6,754 nucleotides of DNA. It comes from an uncultured Verrucomicrobiales bacterium (GTDB lineage: Bacteria; Verrucomicrobiota; Verrucomicrobiia; Verrucomicrobiales; DEV007). The translations under genes and the position numbers were made by a program. The notes beneath the pieces are model-generated. The model ran no database searches, was not told where the DNA came from, and saw only the letters and a program-made list of their open reading frames with translations. Of this stretch, positions 1-6,099 are shown one piece after another (within the stretch, counting starts at the first letter, position 1; each line of letters begins with the position of its first letter). The stretch spans positions 1 through 6,754 of the forward strand of contig CALCSP010000240.1 in NCBI GenBank assembly GCA_937893785.1, given 5' to 3'.

Positions 1-55
1 CCCCCTTGTTAAAGGGCAATCTCCGGCTGAATTTGTCCTTCGTGCCGAAGGAAAA

Positions 56-646
56 ATGGACAGGGTTAAAATGATTGAAGATGAAGACACGGCGCTTGTG
101 ACAAGGGCCAAAGCTGGAGACACCGGTGCCTTTGATGAGTTGGTCATAAAGTATGGTCCGAAGTTGTATGGCTTGGTGTATCACATGACGTCTAGTCATG
201 AGGACACCAATGATTTGCTGCAGGACATTTTCGCTAAGGCGTATCGCTCATTACGCAAATTTCGTGAAAAATCCAAATTTTACACGTGGATATATTCAAT
301 CTCAGTGAACATGACCCTGAATTTTCTCAAGAAGAGAAACAGGTATTGGAAGGTTAGCCTAGATGATGTGGATCGTGCGATTGAACTGGATGATGAGTTT
401 ATTGAACAAACTTCCAAGGTGGATATAATCCGGGAGTGCAACATTCATGAGCTACAACGCAGGCTAAATGAGGCGCTCATGAAGCTTACCGAGGACCATC
501 GTGCAGTAGTGATCATGTTTGATATACAGGGAATGGCTCATGCGGATATTGCAAAGATACTTAAGATTTCTGCAGGAACCGTTCGGTCTAGATTGTTTTA
601 TGCTCATAAACAATTACAAAACTCACTCGAGGAGTTCCGTCGCTGA
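56..646 (+). CDS. ECF-type RNA polymerase sigma factor (sigma-70 family)
   Basis: This is an alternative sigma factor that directs core RNA polymerase to a specific promoter set, usually for envelope or stress responses. Numbered from the ATG at 71 (191 aa), a sigma-2 domain spans about residues 5-92. It contains the region 2.2 segment DLLQDIFAKAYRSLRKF (48-64) and the region 2.4 segment FYTWIYSISVNMTLNFLKK (70-88). An acidic linker (98-125) follows, then a sigma-4 domain (about 130-187) with the helix-turn-helix ADIAKILKISAGTVRSRL (158-175). There is no region 1 or 3, and the size is normal for ECF factors. The start is undecided. Coordinates use the outermost ATG, whose AAGGA (48-52) lies only 3 nt upstream. 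The ATG at 71 has CAGGG (61-65) 5 nt upstream and forms an ATGA overlap with a TGA at 72-74, so it is slightly preferred. The frame is also open to the window edge. The next gene probably encodes its regulatory partner. The family call is firm; target promoters are unknown. Confidence 0.93.
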   Translation: MDRVKMIEDEDTALVTRAKAGDTGAFDELVIKYGPKLYGLVYHMTSSHEDTNDLLQDIFAKAYRSLRKFREKSKFYTWIYSISVNMTLNFLKKRNRYWKVSLDDVDRAIELDDEFIEQTSKVDIIRECNIHELQRRLNEALMKLTEDHRAVVIMFDIQGMAHADIAKILKISAGTVRSRLFYAHKQLQNSLEEFRR

Positions 647-706
647 GATGTTGAAGCGTCATCTCGTAATTCCCTATAGCAGAATTTTTAAAGTTTCTTT
701 TTCTTG

Positions 707-1171
707 ATGAATGATTTTAATGAAACACGACGGCTGATTCGCCTAAAGCGATATGAAAAGCCGCCCAGTGGCTATCACGACAAATTTCTCAATGAGTTCC
801 GTGAAAGGCAGCGCAGTGAGTTATTGAAGCGCTCATCAATGCACATTTTTATGGAGCGCTTAGCCGCCTTCACTTCTGACATGGGAAAAAGCAGATGGTT
901 GATAGGCGGAGCCATTGCCTACGGACTGATCGCTATACTCATGATGATTGATCGCAAGGATGTGGATGATTTAAATGCAAGTAAGGCAGTTGATAAAGGG
1001 GGGGGTGTTCCCTCGAATGTCAGTCCATTGTTAAATCCTCGAATAGACCTGATGAATGATTTGGTTCCTGTGCTCAATCAAGGGGAAAAGTTGCTAGTGC
1101 CGATTGATTATGGTGCTGATGCTGGTGTTCAGATGGTTAATGGAGTGATTGTCGGTGAAGGAAATGATTAG
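707..1171 (+). CDS. single-pass membrane protein, probable ECF sigma partner or anti-sigma factor
   Basis: The 154-aa protein has a basic N-terminal cytoplasmic part (residues 1-63), with the stretch RRLIRLKRYEKPPSGYHDKF at 8-27 and an arginine-rich helix RERQRSELLKR at 32-42. One membrane span follows (about 64-81, WLIGGAIAYGLIAILMMI), then a periplasmic tail of roughly 70 residues. It starts 60 bp after the sigma gene on the same strand, so co-transcription is likely. That position and topology fit a membrane anti-sigma factor or partner. No HxxxCxxC zinc anti-sigma signature is present, so the mechanism is inferred from context. In my recollection, similar RLKRYE..P N-termini sit beside ECF genes in Verrucomicrobiota. 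The ATG at 707 is chosen; a TTG at 704 would add one residue, and an in-frame TAA at 689-691 rules out anything longer. No Shine-Dalgarno sequence is visible. A run of eight G at 998-1005 lies inside the periplasmic part. Confidence 0.75.
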   Translation: MNDFNETRRLIRLKRYEKPPSGYHDKFLNEFRERQRSELLKRSSMHIFMERLAAFTSDMGKSRWLIGGAIAYGLIAILMMIDRKDVDDLNASKAVDKGGGVPSNVSPLLNPRIDLMNDLVPVLNQGEKLLVPIDYGADAGVQMVNGVIVGEGND

Positions 1172-1189
1172 CGTAGCTTGCTCGCTTTT
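1170..1189. terminator. weak hairpin between convergent genes, possible bidirectional terminator
   Basis: AGCG (1170-1173) and CGCT (1183-1186) can form a 4-bp stem with a 9-base loop, followed on the + strand by TTTT (1186-1189). The gap between the convergent membrane-protein gene and ligA is only 28 bp, so any terminator must lie here or inside the genes. The stem is short and its T run is broken by GGGG, so this is only a candidate. Confidence 0.25.
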
Positions 1190-1199
1190 GGGGACGTCT

Positions 1200-3482
1200 C
1201 TATGACTTCTCCAGCATGCCTTCAAACAGAGGTTCTGTGATAACCTTAACAGATATTTCATTAGCCTTCGCCAATTTGCTTCCCGCATTGTCGCCGGCCA
1301 GCAAGTAGTCAGTCTTCCCACTCACCGACCCGGTCACTTTTCCTCCATTTTGAACAATCAATTGTTTGAAATGTTGACGGGACTTGGAAAGCGTTCCGGT
1401 TATTACCCATGTAGTAGATGCAAAAGGCAAACTGCTCTCTGTGCTGCCCGGGCCGTTACCGATTTTCTTGAAATAATTATCTGATCGAGGCTCAATAGCC
1501 AGGCGCTTTAACTCACTTAGTGTTTCCTTTCCGAGATTGGAATTAAAGAATTTGATGATCTCTCTGGCGGCAACCCCACCAAGTTCAGGGGACAGCTTTA
1601 GGGGGCTAAGTGATTCGGAAATTTCGTGGATCCGTGCCCTGATCACCGCAGCGGTTTCTTTGCGCTTGGCTTTTTCAGCTTCAGTAATATTGCCTGTCTT
1701 CGGATTGACCGGATTAGCCTTTATCCAGTTTTCATGTTCTCCTCGCTCGGCAATCAAAGGCAAGAAATCGGAACAGGCGACGCATGATAGACTTTCATGC
1801 AGTCTTGAGCATTCGATTGCTGCGGACTCACCGATTGTTGGAATCCCCAGCGCTGATAACCACTTATTGAGAGGAAGATTGCGTGCTTCTTCAATGCTCT
1901 TCTTAAGAAGCGTTGCCTTCTTCTCACCAAATCTTCTAGGCTTGCTTATTTCTCCCGATTTTAATTTAGCTGGATCAAGCTCAAGGTCAGCAAAGTCACT
2001 AATCTCAAGCGAAAGGACTTTGACCGGGTTGGCAACAAGGCCTGTTTCAACAAGTTTTTCAGCAACGGCATCACCTAATCCTTCTAGGTTGAGGGTCTGA
2101 CGTGAGCCAAAATGACGGAGCCGTGTCACTGCTTTTTCTGGACATGTAAGATTAACACATTTCCATGCCACAAATCCTTGGCCCTTGGTAATTTGACCGT
2201 TACATGAAGGGCACTTGCCCTCAACATACTTAAACAGGTCAAACGGTTTGCTGTCAGCAATGCGCTTTTCTTTATTTACCTTAATAACCGCGGGGATAAT
2301 TTCGCCCGCTTTTTCGATTACCACAGTATCGCCAATACGAATATCTTTGCGGCGCATTTCATCTTCATTGTGGAGAGTTGCCCGAGACACAGTAGTTCCG
2401 GAGATAAAGACCGGCGAAAGTTCTGCAACTGGTGTAAGGACTCCGGTGCGCCCAACTTGTATGGATATGCTCTCGAGCAGCGTTTCCTTCTGCTCGGGGC
2501 AGAATTTAAATGCACAAGCCCATCGGGGATATTTGGCTGTCGAGCCCAGTTTTTGGTGTAAATCGACATCATTCACTTTTATGACAGCTCCATCTGTCGC
2601 ATAGGAGAATGAGTGCCTGTCATTATCTAAGGCAGCAATTGCATCCCTCAGTTCCGATAAAGAAGTGACTGATCGGAACCATTTGTCCGCTTTAAGGTTG
2701 AGGCTTGGTAGGATTTCATGAAATTCCGAAATTGTTTTGAACGATCCTTCCTCAACCAATCCAAAGCTATGAAATATTACATCCAGTGGCCTTAATGATA
2801 CTGCGACGGGGTCAAGTTGCTTTAGGGTTCCTGCAGTTGCGTTTCGTGGATTAATAAATGCCGACAATCCTTGTGACTGTCGATCAGAATTAAGGTTGTC
2901 GAAGTCCTTGTTGTGCATAAAAGCTTCTCCTCGAACCTCGAAAACTGGTGGGGCATTAAGTGGAAGCCTGAGTGGTATCGAGCGTATCGTTTTTATGTTT
3001 GCCGTAATGTCGTCACCTGTAGTGCCATCACCTCGCGTCGCTGCGTAATCTAGCAAGCCATTCCGATACATCAGCGATACAGCTACACCGTCAATCTTAG
3101 GCTCTACGGTCAGCCCGGAAATTCCTCCCCCAAGATTTTTTTCAATTTTGCTAAACCATTCAACGATGCCTTCGTCTCTTTCTTTTCCGGAATGTTCCAG
3201 CTCCTCCTCTTTAAGTTGATGTATGTCTTCAATCGATAGCATCTTTACTGGATGAGTAATAGACTGAAATTCACTCAGCGGAGCCCCTCCCACGCGTTGA
3301 GTGGGTGAGTCAGGTATAAGAAGCGCTGGGTGAAGCTGCTCGAGCTCCCTGAGCTCGTGCATTAATGCATCATATTCTGAATCACTTATTTCAGGAGTGG
3401 CTTCAAGATAATAAAGATGGTTATGCCGGTGGAGAAGCTCCCTTAGATAATTAATTTTTTCCTCTGCCTCTTCTTCATTCAT
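1200..3482 (-). CDS. ligA: NAD(+)-dependent DNA ligase LigA
   Basis: LigA seals nicks in duplex DNA using NAD+ during replication and repair. Every family domain is visible. Domain Ia (about 8-60) has LYYLEATPEISDSEYDALM, with Y24, Y25, D34, Y37 and D38. The adenylation domain carries EPKIDG with the AMP-accepting lysine K129, followed by ATRGDGTTGDD (148-158) and GEAFM (185-189). An OB fold (about 335-415) has GRTGVLTPVA (344-353). A four-cysteine zinc finger uses C424, C427, C442 and C447. Helix-hairpin-helix repeats span about 465-650. A C-terminal BRCT domain covers about 687-760, with WVITGTLSKSRQHFKQLI and GGKVTGSVS. At 760 aa it is longer than the usual ~670 aa. Much of the excess is a charged segment of roughly 45 residues within the helix-hairpin-helix region (about 575-625). 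ATG at 3482 is the start; no Shine-Dalgarno sequence is evident. It is convergent with the sigma pair and divergent from the lipoprotein gene. Confidence 0.97.
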   Translation of the reverse strand: MNEEEAEEKINYLRELLHRHNHLYYLEATPEISDSEYDALMHELRELEQLHPALLIPDSPTQRVGGAPLSEFQSITHPVKMLSIEDIHQLKEEELEHSGKERDEGIVEWFSKIEKNLGGGISGLTVEPKIDGVAVSLMYRNGLLDYAATRGDGTTGDDITANIKTIRSIPLRLPLNAPPVFEVRGEAFMHNKDFDNLNSDRQSQGLSAFINPRNATAGTLKQLDPVAVSLRPLDVIFHSFGLVEEGSFKTISEFHEILPSLNLKADKWFRSVTSLSELRDAIAALDNDRHSFSYATDGAVIKVNDVDLHQKLGSTAKYPRWACAFKFCPEQKETLLESISIQVGRTGVLTPVAELSPVFISGTTVSRATLHNEDEMRRKDIRIGDTVVIEKAGEIIPAVIKVNKEKRIADSKPFDLFKYVEGKCPSCNGQITKGQGFVAWKCVNLTCPEKAVTRLRHFGSRQTLNLEGLGDAVAEKLVETGLVANPVKVLSLEISDFADLELDPAKLKSGEISKPRRFGEKKATLLKKSIEEARNLPLNKWLSALGIPTIGESAAIECSRLHESLSCVACSDFLPLIAERGEHENWIKANPVNPKTGNITEAEKAKRKETAAVIRARIHEISESLSPLKLSPELGGVAAREIIKFFNSNLGKETLSELKRLAIEPRSDNYFKKIGNGPGSTESSLPFASTTWVITGTLSKSRQHFKQLIVQNGGKVTGSVSGKTDYLLAGDNAGSKLAKANEISVKVITEPLFEGMLEKS

Positions 3483-3577
3483 TGTATTAGTGAAATTTGC
3501 ATGGTGGAAATGACCGTGACACTCATCATAAGGATACAGGGATAAGTGGATTAATCATAGGGACAATAGTAAGAAGC

Positions 3578-3606
3578 TTGAGATTGGCAGTTGCGTTTTT
3601 TCTACT
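3578..3606 (+). promoter_or_regulatory. candidate promoter for the small lipoprotein gene
   Basis: TTGAGA (3578-3583, 5 of 6 matches to TTGACA) is separated by 17 bp from TCTACT (3601-3606, 4 of 6 matches to TATAAT). It lies in the divergent gap between ligA and the lipoprotein gene, about 30 bp before the first possible start codon. The -10 match is poor and the genome's promoter consensus is unknown, so this is only the best candidate in the gap. Confidence 0.3.
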
Positions 3607-3633
3607 TCCAACCATCATTGTCGTTATTCTTGA

Positions 3634-3816
3634 ATGATTTCCATGAAGAAGCCTCGTTTTATATACGCATTTACTGCAGTTTTAATTTTATTTGCATCAT
3701 CCTGCGACAAGCATCATTGGGAAGATGATCCTGAAAATGGCAAAGGAAGCAAGCATCTCTTCAAACCGCATGGCGATAACAGTGATCACCACTCTGAAGA
3801 TGGAGGCGACCACTAA
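3634..3816 (+). CDS. small His/Asp-rich lipoprotein of unknown function
   Basis: This is a 60-aa protein, or 57 aa if translation starts at the ATG at 3643. The second start gives the typical lipoprotein n-region MKKPR; coordinates use the outer ATG, and neither start has a clear Shine-Dalgarno sequence. A hydrophobic stretch (IYAFTAVLILFA) leads to a lipobox-like ASSC with the acceptor Cys at residue 24. Alanine at -3 is less common than leucine. The predicted mature chain has only 37 residues, with 7 His, 7 Asp and 3 Glu and the pairs KHHWEDD and SDHHSED near its two ends, plus a terminal GGDH. That composition suggests binding of a divalent metal, but no known fold is recognised. Asp at +2 after the Cys would favour inner-membrane retention under the enterobacterial Lol rule, which may not apply here. 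It precedes the two-component genes by about 95 bp on the same strand, so a sensory accessory or regulated output role is inferred. Confidence 0.7.
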   Translation: MISMKKPRFIYAFTAVLILFASSCDKHHWEDDPENGKGSKHLFKPHGDNSDHHSEDGGDH

Positions 3817-3847
3817 TTGGTATTTGTCTGACCTGTAGTAACGAGGC

Positions 3848-3876
3848 TTGCTATTAGCGAGACGCTTACTCATAAT
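3848..3876 (+). promoter_or_regulatory. candidate promoter for the response regulator-kinase operon
   Basis: TTGCTA (3848-3853, 4 of 6) and CATAAT (3871-3876, 5 of 6) are separated by exactly 17 bp. Transcription would begin near 3883, leaving a leader of about 28 nt that contains the AGGGGG ribosome site (3901-3906). This would allow the two-component genes to be expressed separately from the lipoprotein gene upstream. Confidence 0.45.
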
Positions 3877-3896
3877 GAAATCTAGGATCATTTCAT
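3875..3896. repeat. 7-bp inverted repeat over the response regulator promoter, candidate operator
   Basis: ATGAAAT (3875-3881) and ATTTCAT (3890-3896) form a perfect dyad with an 8-bp spacer. It begins on the last two bases of the candidate -10 box and spans the expected transcription start, where a bound protein would block initiation. It could equally form a weak A/T-rich hairpin in the leader just before the ribosome site. No second copy was noticed in the window. Confidence 0.4.
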
Positions 3897-3911
3897 CATG
3901 AGGGGGTCATT

Positions 3912-4595
3912 GTGAGAATACTTGTTGTAGAGGATAACGCGCCACTTCGTGAGGCAGTCTCAGAGCGGTTGCGCCGTGATGGATTTGCTGTTGATGAAAC
4001 GGGTGATGGAACTGAGGGGGCATGGTTGGCTGTTGAGAATCCTTATTCATTAATAATACTTGATCTAACGCTGCCAGGAATTGATGGGCTAGATATCTTG
4101 CGCAAGATAAGGCAGGCCAAAAAGGAAACTGCTGTGTTGGTTGCCACTGCAAGGGACGCTGTTTCTGATCGAGTCATTGGTCTCGATGCCGGTGCAGATG
4201 ATTATATCATAAAGCCCTACTCCCTAGATGAATTGATGGCACGAGCGCGTACTCAGATGCGCCGCCTACATGGCCAATCTGACCCTGTCATCAGGATTTC
4301 AGACCTGGAGGTTGACACAAAGTCTCGAGTCGCTCGTCGTGCAGGTATCATTCTTGACCTAACGGCTAAAGAGTTTGGGTTGCTAGAGTTGCTCGCCTTA
4401 CGGGAAGGGCAGGTTGTAAGACGGGCTGATATATGGGAACAACTATATGACTTTGCTGAAGAGACCGACAGCAATGTGATTGATGTTTTTATCAACAGGC
4501 TAAGAAAGAAGTCCGAGGCTTCGGGCGGAGAAAGGCTCATTCATACTCGCAGGGGACTTGGTTATCTTCTTTATGATCCCACCGGTTCACGCTGA
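3912..4595 (+). CDS. OmpR/PhoB-family two-component response regulator
   Basis: This is a 227-aa DNA-binding response regulator, normal length for the family. The receiver domain (1-115) has all the expected residues: acidic pair E7/D8, phospho-acceptor D51 in IILDLTLPGIDG, switch T79 in VATARD, and K101 in DDYIIKPYSLDEL. The C-terminal winged-helix domain (about 127-225) has the typical LTAKEFGLLELL, the recognition region SNVIDVFINRLRKK, and the wing IHTRRGLGYLL. The start is GTG at 3912, placed 5 nt after a good AGGGGG Shine-Dalgarno sequence (3901-3906). An ATG at 3898 is out of frame and stops at once. The kinase gene begins 6 bp after this stop codon, so the two are surely a cognate pair in one operon. 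Close relatives include the heavy-metal regulators CusR and CzcR, but the actual target genes are unknown. The exported proteins on both sides are the obvious candidates. Confidence 0.95.
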   Translation: MRILVVEDNAPLREAVSERLRRDGFAVDETGDGTEGAWLAVENPYSLIILDLTLPGIDGLDILRKIRQAKKETAVLVATARDAVSDRVIGLDAGADDYIIKPYSLDELMARARTQMRRLHGQSDPVIRISDLEVDTKSRVARRAGIILDLTAKEFGLLELLALREGQVVRRADIWEQLYDFAEETDSNVIDVFINRLRKKSEASGGERLIHTRRGLGYLLYDPTGSR

Positions 4596-4601
4596 GTTCC
4601 G

Positions 4602-6026
4602 ATGCTCAGGAAAACTTCTATTCGTGCACGTTTGTTGACGGCAATATTCGCCGGATCCATCCTTGTAATTTTCACAGGTGCCAGTGTTACTTATGCCTTG
4701 GTTAAACAGTATCTTTACGCAGAAGTTGACCATTTCCTAAGAGATAAACTTGCTTATCAACAAATTGCAGCGGTGCAAAATGGCGAAAGGATTTCGTTTC
4801 GCTTGTCAGAACCTGTTCTAGAGAGCTTAAGAAATCCCGAACATCCTGACTTTTTCCAATTTCGCTTTTTGGATGGTCGGGATATTTACAGCTCCGCTGG
4901 CCTTGAGGAGAGTCTTCCTCTTGTTGGCCTGACAAGTGAAGATGAGTTTAAGGCGTACGATTGTAATTTACCCAATGGACGACGTGGTCGGTGCATGGGA
5001 ATGGTTTTTATTCCTGAACAGTTGAATGAAAGCGGGAACAATTCGAATACACCGGTTCGTGTACATCTTGTAGTAGCTCGCGACCGTGCTGAGATCGATT
5101 CTGGTCTCATGCGACTTCGTCAATCACTTGCTCTTATGGGTGTGGCAATGGCATTGTTCTCACTTCTTGCAACGACTTTGATAGTGCGAAACGCACTTAA
5201 ACCAATGGAAGAAATTTCTACTCAGATAGAGTCGACAACCGTTAGTGCAGCAACCAGCAAGGTGTATATTCACAATCCCCCTAGTGAAGTTGTCCCAGTA
5301 ATCGATCGTCTCAATCAGCTGCTAAGCCGTGTTTCTTCTGCTATTGAGAATGAAAGGCAGTTTACGGCCAACGCTGCACATGAATTACGCAATCCGTTAG
5401 CCGGATTGAAGACACAACTTGAATTGGCCCTGAGTTCCAAGCGTAACGCTGACACCGATGAAGAAGTAATGGGTCGCGCGTTAATTATACAGGAACAGAT
5501 GGAAGTCGTAGTCAGTAATTTATTAATGCTAGCAAGACTGGACTCCGGAACGGATGAATTTGAAATCGGTGTTTTGGACCCACGTAGAACATTGCAACAA
5601 TGCTGGAAACCCTATTTTGAAGTTGCTGAAAAACGAAACCTACAGGTGCGATGGGAAATGAACAACGCGCCTGAGTCGTTCTGCGTTGCAGCCCCACTTT
5701 TTCGTATCATGTTTTCTAACCTATTTGAAAATTGCGCTAGCTATGCGCCTATTGGGGGAAAGGTGCGTATTTCTATTGAGCAACAAAATTCCTCAATTGT
5801 AATTTCTATAAAAAATAGTAATCCAGGTATATCTGAGTCTAATCTTGACCAATTATTTGAACGGTTTCAGCGAGGTGATGCTTCAGCCGCAGGTGGGGTA
5901 GGACATGCGGGAATAGGTCTGAGCTTGTGCAAGAGAATTACTGAAACGATTAATGGTCAATTAGTTGCAGCCGCAGATAGTGAATGGTTTGTGGTTACAG
6001 TAAAGATACCAAGTGCTCAAATCTGA
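4602..6026 (+). CDS. membrane sensor histidine kinase, CusS/heavy-metal-sensor-like
   Basis: This 474-aa sensor autophosphorylates and passes phosphate to the response regulator encoded just before it. A first membrane span (about 11-33) is followed by a periplasmic sensor region (34-172), a second span (about 173-195), and a HAMP linker (about 196-250). The HisKA helix has the acceptor H260 in FTANAAHELRNPLAGLKTQL. The ATPase domain (about 362-471) has an N-box with N373 and N377 (SNLFENCA), a G1-like NSNPGI (405-410), an F-box LFERFQRG, and a G2-like GHAGIGLSLCKRI. In G1 the usual Asp is Asn405, which I recall as common in CusS-type metal sensors such as VENPG, so it need not mean loss of activity. 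The sensor region contains two cysteines, C121 and C131, possibly a disulfide. ATG at 4602 is 6 bp after the regulator stop; no strong Shine-Dalgarno sequence is seen, so translational coupling is likely. The ligand is unknown. Confidence 0.94.
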   Translation: MLRKTSIRARLLTAIFAGSILVIFTGASVTYALVKQYLYAEVDHFLRDKLAYQQIAAVQNGERISFRLSEPVLESLRNPEHPDFFQFRFLDGRDIYSSAGLEESLPLVGLTSEDEFKAYDCNLPNGRRGRCMGMVFIPEQLNESGNNSNTPVRVHLVVARDRAEIDSGLMRLRQSLALMGVAMALFSLLATTLIVRNALKPMEEISTQIESTTVSAATSKVYIHNPPSEVVPVIDRLNQLLSRVSSAIENERQFTANAAHELRNPLAGLKTQLELALSSKRNADTDEEVMGRALIIQEQMEVVVSNLLMLARLDSGTDEFEIGVLDPRRTLQQCWKPYFEVAEKRNLQVRWEMNNAPESFCVAAPLFRIMFSNLFENCASYAPIGGKVRISIEQQNSSIVISIKNSNPGISESNLDQLFERFQRGDASAAGGVGHAGIGLSLCKRITETINGQLVAAADSEWFVVTVKIPSAQI

Positions 6027-6033
6027 ACGGAAT

Positions 6034-6045
6034 TTAATCTTAATC
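6034..6045 (+). repeat. tandem hexamer TTAATC x2 in the kinase downstream gap
   Basis: TTAATC is repeated back to back. It lies in the loop of a possible GGAAT (6029-6033) / ATTCC (6046-6050) hairpin just after the kinase stop codon. No T run follows, so it does not look like an intrinsic terminator. It may be a protein site upstream of the last gene or chance in A/T-rich DNA. Confidence 0.3.
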
Positions 6046-6064
6046 ATTCCCACTGTTTAGAATG

Positions 6065-6083
6065 TGTTCATGTTCATTGTTTA
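6065..6083 (+). repeat. TGTTCA direct repeats upstream of the last gene, candidate activator site
   Basis: TGTTCA occurs at 6065-6070 and 6071-6076, with a near-copy TGTTTA at 6078-6083. The repeats sit where the -35 element of the TATAAT promoter would be expected, and no sequence-based -35 box is present. That is the layout of promoters recruited by an activator. OmpR-family regulators bind direct repeats, although usually with a 10-11 bp period rather than the 6-7 bp seen here. Confidence 0.4.
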
Positions 6084-6099
6084 TAATTGAAAACAATGA
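6074..6099. repeat. 9-bp inverted repeat over the last gene's start codon
   Basis: TCATTGTTT (6074-6082) and AAACAATGA (6091-6099) are perfect complements with an 8-base centre. The right arm contains the ATG start codon (6096-6098) and the centre contains most of the TATAAT box. As DNA it could be an operator. As RNA in a transcript reading through from the kinase gene, the hairpin would bury the start codon. Confidence 0.5.
6082..6087 (+). promoter_or_regulatory. perfect TATAAT -10 box for the last gene
   Basis: TATAAT matches the housekeeping -10 consensus exactly. Transcription would start about 7 bases later, near 6094-6096, which coincides with the ATG at 6096. No Shine-Dalgarno sequence precedes that ATG, so the mRNA could be leaderless or nearly so. 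No -35 hexamer is found at a 16-18 bp spacing. Confidence 0.45.

Noticed and set aside
519..707. A short open frame overlapping the sigma gene's end
   Set aside because: It mostly reads the sigma-4 coding sequence in another frame and has no protein-like pattern.
1537..2100. A 187-codon open frame on the + strand inside ligA
   Set aside because: It is antisense to a fully supported ligA coding region, has a Ser/Leu-rich composition typical of a reversed coding strand, and shows no domain.
2215..2604. A 129-codon open frame on the + strand inside ligA
   Set aside because: It is antisense to the OB-fold and zinc-finger coding part of ligA, with no recognisable motif and no ribosome site.
3501..3545. 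A 14-codon open frame (ATG GTG GAA...) in the divergent gap
   Set aside because: It is too short, lacks a ribosome site, and does not lie directly before the lipoprotein start as a leader peptide would.
3847..3861. CTTGC/GCGAG hairpin as a terminator after the lipoprotein gene
   Set aside because: The stem is only 5 bp including a G-T pair, and no T run follows. The same bases are better read as part of a -35/spacer region.
3697..3891. A 64-codon open frame on the - strand opposite the lipoprotein gene
   Set aside because: The + strand frame has a coherent signal peptide and lipobox, while the opposite frame has no such logic and covers the candidate promoter.
3898..3915. An ATG at 3898 as the response regulator start
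   Set aside because: It is out of frame with the regulator and meets a TGA after five codons. GTG 3912 with AGGGGG upstream fits the conserved receiver N-terminus.
4253..5110. Several open frames on the - strand within the regulator and kinase genes
   Set aside because: They lie opposite well-conserved two-component domains and show no features of their own.
5803..5831. The kinase as an inactive pseudo-kinase because the G1-box Asp is Asn
   Set aside because: H260, the N-box asparagines and the second Gly-rich box are intact, and Asn at this place is, to my knowledge, common in active CusS-type kinases.
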